Positions 1-5,332 of a DNA stretch of 5,332 nucleotides are shown here, piece by piece. The position numbers and the translations under genes were made by a program. Position 1 is the stretch's first letter, and the number at the start of each line of letters is the position of its first letter. The stretch lies in the NCBI GenBank assembly GCA_013815575.1, contig JACDFX010000175.1, positions 1-5,332 on the forward strand, read 5' to 3'. Below the pieces are notes generated by a model. The model was not told the origin of the DNA. It saw only the letters and a program-made list of their open reading frames with translations, and searched no databases. This DNA comes from Rubrobacter sp. Its GTDB lineage: Bacteria > Actinomycetota > Rubrobacteria > Rubrobacterales > Rubrobacteraceae.

Positions 1-1
1 C

Positions 2-1630
2 GGGGCGGGGAAGATGTTTCTGCCGCAGGTCGTCAAGAGCGCCAGGGTGATGAAGAAGTCGGTGGCGTACCTGATCCCGTTTATAGAAGAAGAGAAAGGT
101 GGAGCCCGCAAGCCAAACGGCACGGTCGTGATGGCGACCGTAAAGGGCGACGTACACGACATCGGCAAGAACATCGTCGGCGTCGTCTTGCAGTGCAACA
201 ACTTCGAGGTGGTGGACCTCGGGGTGATGGTGCCGGCGGCGAAGATACTTCAGACCGCGAAGGAGAAGGGCGCGGACATCATCGGTCTCTCGGGGCTCAT
301 CACGCCGAGCCTCGACGAGATGGTCCACGTCGCGGGCGAGATGCAGCGTGAGGGCTTCGACCTGCCGCTCCTGATCGGGGGTGCTACGACCTCCCAGACG
401 CACACGGCGGTCAAGATAGCCCCGGGCTACGAGCAGCCCGTCATACACGTGAAGGACGCCTCCCGCGCCGTCGGCGTCGTCCAGAACCTCGTGAGCGAGG
501 GCCGCAAGGAAGACTACGCCGCCGGGATCGCCGCCGAGTACGAGGAGGTGCGCCGCAAGCACGCCGGGCGCCGCTCGAAGACGAAGCTCGCGACGCTCGA
601 GAGGGCGCGGGCGAACAAGACGAAGCTCGACTGGTCCGGCTACGAGCCGCCGAAGCCGAACGTTCTCGGCGTGCGGACGTTCGAGGATTATCCGCTGGAG
701 GAGATCCGGGGCTACATAGACTGGACCCCCTTCTTCCACTCCTGGCAACTAAAGGGGAGCTACCCCCGCATCCTCGACGACCCCGAGAAGGGCGAGGAGG
801 CCAGAAAGCTCTTCGCCGACGCCCAGGAACTCCTCGACCGCATCATCGAAGAGAAGTGGCTCACCGCCCGCGCCGTCTTCGGCCTCTTCCCGGCAAACGC
901 CCTCGAAAATGACTCGCTGGAAGTCTACACGGACGAATCGCGCGGCGAGGTGCTGACCACGCTCGAGCAGCTCCGGCAGCAGAAGCAGAAGCCACCCGGC
1001 CGCCCGAACCGCTCGCTGGCGGACTTCGTAGCACCCAAGAGCACGGGCCTCGAAGACCACGTCGGGCTCTTCGCGGTGACGGCCGGCATCGGGGCCGACG
1101 AGGCGGCGCGGCGCTTCGAGGACGACAACGACGTCTACAACGCTATCCTGGTAAAGGCCCTGGCCGACCGGCTCGCCGAGGCGTTCGCGGAGTTGCTCCA
1201 CAGGCGCGTGCGCACGGAGTTCTGGTGCTACACGACCGACGAAGGCCTCGATACCGACGCCATAATCCGGGAGGAGTACCGGGGCATCCGCCCGGCGCCC
1301 GGCTACCCGGCCTGCCCCGAGCACACCGAGAAGCGCACCATCTGGGAGCTCCTCGATGCCGAGGAGAACGCCGGCATCTCCCTCACCGAGAGCTGCGCCA
1401 TGACGCCGGGGGCGGCGGTCAGCGGCTACTACTTCTCCCACCCGGAATCCACGTACTTCGGGGTCGCCGAGATCGGCCGCGACCAGGCCCAGGACTACGC
1501 CGACCGCAAGGGCTGGACGCTTCAGGAGGCCGAGAAGTGGCTCTCCCCGAACCTCGCCTACGAGCCAGACAGCCCGAACGGCGAGGGTGAGACGGCGGTC
1601 CCGCAGGCGAGGAGCAAGGCGGCGAGATAA
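2..1630 (+). CDS. metH: Cobalamin-dependent methionine synthase, C-terminal part (5' partial)
   Basis: This is the C-terminal end of cytosolic MetH, which moves the methyl group of 5-methyltetrahydrofolate to homocysteine through bound cobalamin. The reading frame is open to the left edge (codons GAGK precede the ATG at 14), and [11 protein letters not shown] is internal MetH cap sequence, so the ATG at 14 is not the true start. Numbering from that Met, residues 1-28 are the end of the cap helices. Residues 35-165 are the B12-binding Rossmann domain with the DxHxxG motif (D46, H48, G51), where His48 is the lower axial cobalt ligand, and with [13 protein letters not shown] and IGGATTS. Residues about 205-518 are the activation domain that binds SAM for reductive remethylation: [10 protein letters not shown] (235-244), LFPAN (291-295), the SAM-binding [15 protein letters not shown] (426-440) and [10 protein letters not shown] (470-479). 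It ends with a short, unconserved, charged tail. Both visible domains look intact. The homocysteine and folate domains would lie upstream, since full proteins are near 1,150-1,200 residues. Confidence 0.97.
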   Translation, partial: GAGKMFLPQVVKSARVMKKSVAYLIPFIEEEKGGARKPNGTVVMATVKGDVHDIGKNIVGVVLQCNNFEVVDLGVMVPAAKILQTAKEKGADIIGLSGLITPSLDEMVHVAGEMQREGFDLPLLIGGATTSQTHTAVKIAPGYEQPVIHVKDASRAVGVVQNLVSEGRKEDYAAGIAAEYEEVRRKHAGRRSKTKLATLERARANKTKLDWSGYEPPKPNVLGVRTFEDYPLEEIRGYIDWTPFFHSWQLKGSYPRILDDPEKGEEARKLFADAQELLDRIIEEKWLTARAVFGLFPANALENDSLEVYTDESRGEVLTTLEQLRQQKQKPPGRPNRSLADFVAPKSTGLEDHVGLFAVTAGIGADEAARRFEDDNDVYNAILVKALADRLAEAFAELLHRRVRTEFWCYTTDEGLDTDAIIREEYRGIRPAPGYPACPEHTEKRTIWELLDAEENAGISLTESCAMTPGAAVSGYYFSHPESTYFGVAEIGRDQAQDYADRKGWTLQEAEKWLSPNLAYEPDSPNGEGETAVPQARSKAAR

Positions 1631-1659
1631 GAGCGACCGCCGCCCGCCTGTCACCATCC

Positions 1660-1688
1660 TTGTAACAACCTTATTTTAGACGTACAGT
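1660..1688 (+). promoter_or_regulatory. Candidate promoter of the toxin-antitoxin operon
   Basis: TTGTAA at 1660-1665 is followed after 17 bases by TACAGT at 1683-1688, a reasonable -35/-10 pair (TTGACA / TAnnnT). Transcription would start near 1694-1696, about 30 bases before the antitoxin ATG. The -10 box lies inside the dyad at 1679-1707, as expected for an autorepressed operon. The local base composition is clearly A/T-richer than the flanking genes. The assignment comes from motif reading only. Confidence 0.45.
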
Positions 1689-1707
1689 TTCGTCGAAGAT
1701 ATACGTC
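1679..1707. promoter_or_regulatory. 29-base interrupted palindrome, candidate antitoxin operator
   Basis: Two nested inverted repeats share the same centre, base 1693. The outer arms are GACGTA (1679-1684) and TACGTC (1702-1707); the inner arms are TTCG (1689-1692) and CGAA (1694-1697). Counting one extra match in the spacers, 11 of 14 base pairs are symmetric. The dyad overlaps the candidate -10 box and lies 17 bases upstream of the antitoxin ATG. Ribbon-helix-helix antitoxins usually bind such dyads as paired dimers and repress their own operon. Binding by this antitoxin is inferred. Confidence 0.5.
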
Positions 1708-1724
1708 ATAGGATAAGAGGTAGG

Positions 1725-1979
1725 ATGAAGCTGGAAAAGCTCACGCTGCGGTTGGAGGCGGAGTTAATCGTCCGGGCCAAGCGGATTGCCCGGGAGCGGG
1801 GCACCTCCGTATCCAGGATGGTGGCGGGCTTTTTCGAAAGTATCGAGGCGGCGCGGCCAGAGGATCAGCGGCACGGTGAGATCACGCGTCGGTTGCGGGG
1901 TTCGATCCGTCCCGAGGGCGGCGTGCCCGGGGACGGTGAGGAGGAGTACCTACGGCACCTGGAACGCAAGTACGGGTGA
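1725..1979 (+). CDS. Ribbon-helix-helix antitoxin, DUF6364-like
   Basis: This 84-residue protein is the probable antitoxin of the PIN toxin encoded immediately downstream. It would bind DNA as a dimer and neutralise the toxin with its tail. Residues 4-14 (EKLTLRLEAEL) form the short DNA-contacting strand. Residues 15-26 and 28-43 are the two helices, with the turn GTSVSRMVAGFF typical of the fold. After a proline/charged linker, the C-terminal segment ends in EEEYLRHLERKYG, matching from memory the tail of the DUF6364 family, which commonly partners PIN toxins. The ATG at 1725 follows a short-spaced AGAGG (1716-1720). Its stop overlaps the toxin start (GTGA, 1976-1979), indicating translational coupling. 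It is probably autoregulated through the dyad at 1679-1707. The family call rests on pattern and context. Confidence 0.82.
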   Translation: MKLEKLTLRLEAELIVRAKRIARERGTSVSRMVAGFFESIEAARPEDQRHGEITRRLRGSIRPEGGVPGDGEEEYLRHLERKYG

Positions 1980-2401
1980 ACGTTCTGTTCGACACGAACG
2001 TCGTTCTAGACGCGCTGCTAGATCGGGACCCGTGGGCCGAGGCTGCCGTTGCACTCTTCGACAGGGTCGAGTCGGGGGACCTGGTCGGGCATCTGGGGGC
2101 GACGACGGTCACCACCGTTCACTACATAGCCTCCCGTAACGTGGGTGCCAACGCGGCGGAGGAGATGATGCGGGATCTGCTGCGGCTCTTTGAGGTGGCG
2201 CCGGTCAACCGGGCGGTGCTGGAAGGCGCGCTCGGCCTCGGCTTCACCAGCTTCGAGGACGCTGTGCTGCACGAGGCCGGACGTCTGGTAGGAGCTGGCG
2301 CCCTCACCACGCGGGACCCCGAGGACTTCCTCAAAGCCTACCTGCGCCTCTACGCGCCGGATGCGTTGGTCGCCGCCCTGAACGCAGGAGTGAAGGTCTA
2401 A
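1976..2401 (+). CDS. PIN-domain toxin, VapC-like ribonuclease
   Basis: This 141-residue protein fits the PIN_3 branch of VapC-type toxins, which are Mg-dependent endoribonucleases that stop translation when not held by their antitoxin. Visible PIN features are the opening strand with LFDTNVVLDALLDR (acidic D6 and D12), the ATTVTTVHYIAS segment at 42-53, FTSFEDAVLHEAG at 90-102 (E94, D95) and TTRDPEDF at 111-118 (D114). At the place where many PIN proteins have an acidic residue in the middle helix, this one has Thr47; from memory such Thr variants are common in this branch, so it need not be inactive. The start is GTG at 1976, overlapping the antitoxin stop by four bases, with no strong ribosome binding site of its own. 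This fits coupled translation that keeps toxin below antitoxin. The RNA target cannot be read from the sequence. Confidence 0.88.
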   Translation: MNVLFDTNVVLDALLDRDPWAEAAVALFDRVESGDLVGHLGATTVTTVHYIASRNVGANAAEEMMRDLLRLFEVAPVNRAVLEGALGLGFTSFEDAVLHEAGRLVGAGALTTRDPEDFLKAYLRLYAPDALVAALNAGVKV

Positions 2402-2485
2402 AAGAACTAAAGAGGCTGGCTCTCCGGCCAACCATCCGGCCCTGATCTCGCGGTTTAGCGTATCCGGACCCGGGTAAGGCAACAA

Positions 2486-2522
2486 GAGGGAAAGGAAATT
2501 GCCCTCGCGGACACTTCTGTCC
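2486..2522 (+). other. Two small hairpins in the leader of the MetE-like gene
   Basis: GAGGG (2486-2490) can pair with CCCTC (2502-2506) around an A/G-rich 11-base loop. Two bases later GGACA (2509-2513) pairs with TGTCC (2518-2522) around the tetraloop CTTC. They lie just upstream of the ribosome binding site AGGAG (2533-2537), in a 144-base gap after the toxin stop. No SAM-I, SAM-IV, SAH or cobalamin riboswitch consensus could be recognised, and no U-tract follows either hairpin. A regulatory role is possible but unproven, and no convincing promoter was found in this gap. Confidence 0.3.
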
Positions 2523-2545
2523 ACAGAGAAAGAGGAGAAGACGAG

Positions 2546-3616
2546 ATGCACCTGGAGAAGTACACGACCACGGTGGTCGGCGCCCACAGCGTGCCGCGGT
2601 GGTACGAGGCGCTTGAGAAGCAAGTCGAGGCCGGGACGCTCACCCCGGAGGACATGGCCGACGCGCAGTTCCGGTCGAGCCAGGCGGCGATCGTGGACCA
2701 GGAGGCGGCGGGCATAGACGTCGTCACCGGCGGCGAGATGCACCGGCGGACCAACAACCGCCACGCCCCGCCCAACGCCATGCTCAACCACTTCTGGGCG
2801 AAGATACCGGGGTTCTCCAACGAGACCCGTCCGAAGCCGATCACGCCGAAGGACGAGAACGTCACCCACCCGGGGGCGGTCCTCAACGGCAAGATCGGGT
2901 ACGGCGACCTCGGCCTCGTGGACGAGTACAGGATGGTCTCCCGGTTCGCGAGGCGCGAGGTCAAGGTCACCATGACCGGCCCGCACATGCTCGCCAAGGT
3001 TGCCCACGACGAACACTACGGGGACATGGGACGAATCATGCAAGATCTCGGGGAGGTCATCAACCGGAACCTGCTGGACTTGCAGGAGGCCGGTTGCCGG
3101 CACGTCCAGATCGACGAGCCCCTCTTCGCCGCCGTCGGGCGCGACGAGGTCGGGGCGGCCGTCGAGGCCATAAACGCGGCCTTCGAGGGCGTGGACCGGA
3201 TGTACAAGTGGGTCCACATCTGCCAGGGCAACTACTCGGTAAGCGACGAGTACGACGCGGGGGACCAGATCGGGCACCGCTACTTCGACTTCGAGGCGTA
3301 CCCGGCCGACCTGATCTCCAACATAAACTGCGACGCCTTGATGGTCGAGTACGACTTCGTCGGGGCCTTCGAGAGCCTCCTCGGCGACAAGCAACTAGCC
3401 TTCGGCGCCGCCGACGTCCAGAACAAACAGGTAGAGACCCCGGATGAGATAGTCGAGCGCGTCCAGGCAGAACGCTGGCTCCAGCCCGAGCAGACGCTAC
3501 TCACCACCTCCTGCGGCCTCAACCACCTGCCTCGGGAAGTCGCCTTCGGCAAACTAAAGGCGATCTCCGACGCGAGCGCCGCCCTGCGCGGCGACCGCGC
3601 CCCCACACCGGCCTGA
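2546..3616 (+). CDS. Core MetE-like zinc methyltransferase (stand-alone catalytic domain)
   Basis: This 356-residue cytosolic protein corresponds only to the C-terminal catalytic barrel of cobalamin-independent methionine synthase (MetE, about 750 residues). It should activate a thiol, probably homocysteine, on zinc and accept a methyl or alkyl group. By alignment from memory the zinc ligands are H224 and C226 (WVHICQGN), E268 (LMVEYDF) and C323 (TTSCGLNHLP), equivalent to E. coli H641, C643, E665 and C726. QIDEPLF (188-194) carries the D190 expected near the amino group of homocysteine. The N-terminal segment has VGAHSVPRWYEAL and GIDVVTGGEMHRR, both typical of the barrel. The ATG at 2546 follows AGGAG at 2533-2537 with an 8-base spacer. 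The N-terminal MetE half is absent by design, since the ORF is complete. It could be a folate-independent methionine synthase, or a relative such as an epoxyalkane:CoM-type alkyltransferase; the donor is unknown. Confidence 0.85.
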   Translation: MHLEKYTTTVVGAHSVPRWYEALEKQVEAGTLTPEDMADAQFRSSQAAIVDQEAAGIDVVTGGEMHRRTNNRHAPPNAMLNHFWAKIPGFSNETRPKPITPKDENVTHPGAVLNGKIGYGDLGLVDEYRMVSRFARREVKVTMTGPHMLAKVAHDEHYGDMGRIMQDLGEVINRNLLDLQEAGCRHVQIDEPLFAAVGRDEVGAAVEAINAAFEGVDRMYKWVHICQGNYSVSDEYDAGDQIGHRYFDFEAYPADLISNINCDALMVEYDFVGAFESLLGDKQLAFGAADVQNKQVETPDEIVERVQAERWLQPEQTLLTTSCGLNHLPREVAFGKLKAISDASAALRGDRAPTPA

Positions 3617-3650
3617 CCTAAGCCTCGGGGCTGGCTAACGAATCACCTAC

Positions 3651-3685
3651 GAGCGGGGACCGGAAGAATTTTCCGGTCCCCGCTC
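3651..3685. terminator. Perfect 15-bp hairpin between convergent genes, probable bidirectional terminator
   Basis: Bases 3651-3665 pair perfectly with 3671-3685 around the loop GAATT (3666-3670). The stem is G/C-rich at its base and A/T at its top. It sits 34 bases after the MetE-like stop and 18 bases from the DUF4230 stop on the other strand, the right place for a shared terminator. Neither strand has a run of T after the stem (GGTGTTCCTATCC on plus, GTAGGTGATTCG on minus), so it is a U-less hairpin of the kind often seen in high-GC actinobacteria. Confidence 0.75.
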
Positions 3686-3703
3686 GGTGTTCCTATCCTA
3701 AAC

Positions 3704-4342
3704 TTACTCGAACTGCACTTCCTTGAAGCCCAGGGCCTTGACGAGGGTACGGATAGACTCTTCCGCGTTCGTCTCGGCGGTGTCGAGGATGTCGTTCTCG
3801 CGGGCGGCGGCCTCGAGCCTCTCCTCAGCCGTGGCGCGGGCCTCTTCGACGAGGTCGTCGTTGGGGCGCAGGTTCAGGAGGCTGTAGTCGCGGTCGTAGA
3901 CGCGGGTCTTCTCTTCGTCGAGGTTGGCGGAGAGGACCTCGGGCTCGGGCAGGCGGATGGTCACGGTGTCGTCCCGGACCTGTACGTCGTTCTCGTCGAT
4001 CTCGGAGAGGTCGACCCCGGCCTCGACGTTACCGGACGCAACCAGGAGAACTTTCTCGCCGGAGAACAGGCGGTCCAGCGCGTTGTCGCTAGCGCTCTCG
4101 CGCGTCACGATGATCGACTCCGTCACCCGCACGGTCGCGAGCCGGTCCAGCCCCCGCACGCCCTCGACTACGACGGGTGATGTCGTGGTCTGGGACGGCC
4201 TCTCCTGCAACAGTGGCCCTATCAGGGGCATCCGTTCGGCGAAGTCGAAGCGGCTGATCCCAACGCCGAGCCCCACGCTCAACACCACGATGACGAGCGC
4301 CAGCACGAGCGTCGTTGCGAAACCACCACCCTTTTTGCCCAA
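3704..4342 (-). CDS. DUF4230 membrane-anchored protein
   Basis: This protein of about 212 residues belongs to the uncharacterised DUF4230 family. Numbered from the TTG at 4342-4340, a Lys-Lys-Gly-rich start is followed by one hydrophobic segment (about 9-29, ATTLVLALVIVVLSVGLGVGI). This fits a signal anchor with the rest outside the membrane. The DUF4230 core follows: VRVTESIIVTRE, then GEKVLLVASGNVEAGVDLSEI, VTIRLPEPEVLSANLDEEKTRVYDRDYSLLN, and a long charged helix through EEARATAEERLEAAARENDIL to the end LGFKEVQFE. No catalytic motif is visible and its role is unknown. A longer version starting at a TTG at 4348 is possible, but the GGGGAGG Shine-Dalgarno directly abuts that codon, so the TTG six bases further in is preferred. 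TATAAT at 4377-4372 suggests its own promoter. The gene ends against the shared hairpin. Confidence 0.85.
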   Translation of the reverse strand: MGKKGGGFATTLVLALVIVVLSVGLGVGISRFDFAERMPLIGPLLQERPSQTTTSPVVVEGVRGLDRLATVRVTESIIVTRESASDNALDRLFSGEKVLLVASGNVEAGVDLSEIDENDVQVRDDTVTIRLPEPEVLSANLDEEKTRVYDRDYSLLNLRPNDDLVEEARATAEERLEAAARENDILDTAETNAEESIRTLVKALGFKEVQFE

Positions 4343-4348
4343 AACCAA

Positions 4349-4355
4349 CCTCCCC
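4349..4355 (-). promoter_or_regulatory. Ribosome binding site that decides the DUF4230 start
   Basis: On the minus strand GGGGAGG runs from 4355 to 4349. It touches the TTG at 4348 with no spacer, but stands six bases from the in-frame TTG at 4342. This favours the shorter protein. Confidence 0.6.
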
Positions 4356-4371
4356 GCTAAAGTCCCGACGA

Positions 4372-4377
4372 ATTATA
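4372..4377 (-). promoter_or_regulatory. Consensus -10 box (TATAAT) upstream of DUF4230
   Basis: The minus strand reads TATAAT from 4377 to 4372, giving a start point near 4365 and a leader of roughly 23 bases before the TTG. At 17 bases upstream there is only a weak -35 (GAGCTT, 4400-4395). The box lies in an A/T-rich gap between two G/C-rich genes, supporting separate transcription from the upstream oxidoreductase gene. Confidence 0.5.
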
Positions 4378-4413
4378 TCTCCACACGAAGAGAGAAGCTC
4401 TATGGGGCGATTC

Positions 4414-5332
4414 TCAGGTGAACTCGGGCAGGATCTCCTTGCCGAAAAAGTCGAAGAAGGCCTTCTGATTTGGGCCTATCTGCTGTACGTAGACCTCGTC
4501 GTAGCCGGCCTCGGCGAACTGGCGGAGCATGGTGCGATACTTCTCCGGGTCGGGACCACAGGGAACAGCCTCTGCCATCATCTCCTCCGTCACGAGCTCG
4601 CTGGCCTGCTCGAAGTGCCGCGGCGTTGGCAGAACCTGCGCCAGTTCCCCGGGTAGCCCCTCGTTGGGCCAGATGCGGTGCGCCGTCCTGACGCACTCGG
4701 TCTCGTCGTCCCCGTAGCAGACCTTGAAGGCGCTGTGCGCGGGCTTCTGCCCGCCACCAGAGGAGCGGAACAGGTCCAGAAGCTCCGCGTCCGGGCCGAC
4801 GTTCACGTAACCGTCCCCGATCTCCGCCGCGAGCCGCACGGCCTTCGGCCCGAACCCGGAAACTAGGATGGGCGGAGGCTCGTAAGGCAAGGTGTAGATG
4901 CGGGCGTTCTCGACGACGTAGTGCCGGCCCTCGTAGTCCTTCGTGCCGCCCTCCCACAACAGTCGCATGACCTCGACGGACTCCTCCAGCATCTCAAGCC
5001 TGACGTCGGCCGAGGGCCAGGCGTCACCGAAGATGTGCTCGTTCAGCGCCTCGCCGGAGCCGATGCCGAGGTTAAAGCGTCCCCCGAGCATCACCGCGGA
5101 AGTCGCGGCGGCCTGGGCGATGATCGCCGGGTGTATGCGCATCGTCGGGCAGGTAACCGCCGTCGTAACCGGCAGCGACGTGGTCTGGGAGAGGCCCCCG
5201 ATCACGCTCCACACGAACGGGCTGTTGCCCTGTGCCTCGACCCACGGGTGGTAGTGGTCGCTGATCCAGAGCGCCCCGAACCCGGCCTCCTCGGCCATCC
5301 GCGCCTGCTCGATCAACGCCCCGGGCCCGAAC
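4414..5332 (-). CDS. F420-dependent LLM-class oxidoreductase, FGD-like family (5' partial)
   Basis: This is a luciferase-like monooxygenase-fold (TIM barrel) enzyme that probably transfers hydride between a substrate and the deazaflavin F420. The frame is open to the right edge, and the codons before the TTG at 5316 read FGPGAL, continuing into IEQARMAEEAGFGALWISDH as family members do, so the N-terminus (roughly 15-20 residues) is outside. Numbered from that TTG, H21 and W25 (SDHYHPW) and E89 (GSGEALNEH) match the catalytic His, Trp and Glu of F420-dependent glucose-6-phosphate dehydrogenase. TCPTMRIHPAIIAQAAAT (55-72) is the usual cofactor region, and FGDAWPSADVRLEMLEESVEVMRLLW (96-121) is family signature. 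In my unaided alignment one phosphate-site Lys of FGD is replaced by Glu249, so glucose-6-phosphate is doubtful as substrate. It resembles the TIGR03557-type group of unknown specificity. The stop is 72 bases upstream of the DUF4230 start. Confidence 0.9.
   Translation of the reverse strand, partial: FGPGALIEQARMAEEAGFGALWISDHYHPWVEAQGNSPFVWSVIGGLSQTTSLPVTTAVTCPTMRIHPAIIAQAAATSAVMLGGRFNLGIGSGEALNEHIFGDAWPSADVRLEMLEESVEVMRLLWEGGTKDYEGRHYVVENARIYTLPYEPPPILVSGFGPKAVRLAAEIGDGYVNVGPDAELLDLFRSSGGGQKPAHSAFKVCYGDDETECVRTAHRIWPNEGLPGELAQVLPTPRHFEQASELVTEEMMAEAVPCGPDPEKYRTMLRQFAEAGYDEVYVQQIGPNQKAFFDFFGKEILPEFT

Noticed and set aside
14..1630. A complete short B12-binding protein starting at the ATG at 14
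   Set aside because: The frame is open upstream, the preceding codons match internal MetH sequence (GAGK), and no ribosome binding site stands before this ATG.
1594..1641. Possible metH terminator: GGCGGTC (1594-1600) pairing with GACCGCC (1635-1641)
   Set aside because: The 8-bp stem needs a 34-base loop, begins inside the coding region and has no T-run after it. It is probably a chance match in G/C-rich sequence.
749..1657. A 302-codon open frame on the minus strand opposite metH
   Set aside because: It has the same antisense shadow pattern: Arg/Val/Leu/Gly-rich with no motif, opposite a highly conserved MetH activation domain.
2451..2500. SAM or cobalamin riboswitch upstream of the MetE-like gene (CCCGGGTAAGGCAAC looked suggestive)
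   Set aside because: The fragment resembles part of a SAM-I core only loosely. The matching kink-turn, pseudoknot partner and closing P1 stem could not be found.
2018..3394. A 458-codon open frame on the minus strand across the toxin and the MetE-like gene
   Set aside because: Its translation is low-complexity Val/Leu/Arg/Asp-rich and resembles no family. It is antisense to two well-supported genes and is explained by high G/C at third codon positions.
2546..3616. A truncated or broken metE pseudogene
   Set aside because: It has a proper ribosome binding site and start, an intact frame and all zinc ligands. Short core MetE proteins are a known natural form.

Overview
The window is a high-GC bacterial chromosomal segment with five protein-coding genes and little non-coding DNA. 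The likely source is an actinomycete-type organism, possibly Rubrobacter-like. This is inferred from the strong G/C preference at third codon positions, an F420-type luciferase-like oxidoreductase, a DUF4230 membrane protein, and GTG/TTG starts. No rRNA, tRNA, CRISPR array, insertion sequence or phage gene was seen.

Layout: (1) Bases 1-1630, plus strand, are the C-terminal part of cobalamin-dependent methionine synthase (metH): end of the cap helices, B12-binding domain and SAM-dependent reactivation domain. The start lies outside the window. (2) Bases 1660-2401, plus strand, are a compact toxin-antitoxin module. A ribbon-helix-helix antitoxin of the DUF6364 type is followed by a PIN-domain (VapC-like) toxin with a 4-base stop/start overlap. 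A candidate promoter and a 29-base interrupted palindrome centred on 1693 precede it. (3) Bases 2402-2545 are a leader with two small hairpins and a good ribosome binding site. (4) Bases 2546-3616, plus strand, encode a short MetE-like protein that has only the catalytic zinc-barrel half of MetE, with all four zinc ligands present. (5) A perfect 15-bp hairpin at 3651-3685 separates convergent genes. (6) Minus strand, 4342 down to 3704, is a membrane-anchored DUF4230 protein with a TTG start and a consensus TATAAT box upstream. (7) Minus strand, from the right window edge down to 4414, is an F420-dependent LLM-class oxidoreductase related to F420-dependent glucose-6-phosphate dehydrogenase, with its N-terminus cut off.

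How the genes relate: metH and the MetE-like gene both point to homocysteine methylation. MetH uses methyl-folate through B12. The MetE-like protein lacks the N-terminal half found in classical MetE, so its methyl (or alkyl) donor is open; it could be a folate-independent methionine synthase or a different zinc-thiol alkyltransferase. The toxin-antitoxin pair sits between them as a self-contained unit with its own control region. The two minus-strand genes look unrelated to methionine metabolism, and DUF4230 probably has its own promoter. The most interesting items are the core MetE-like enzyme with its structured leader and the symmetrical operator candidate of the toxin-antitoxin pair. No clearly new multi-gene system is evident.
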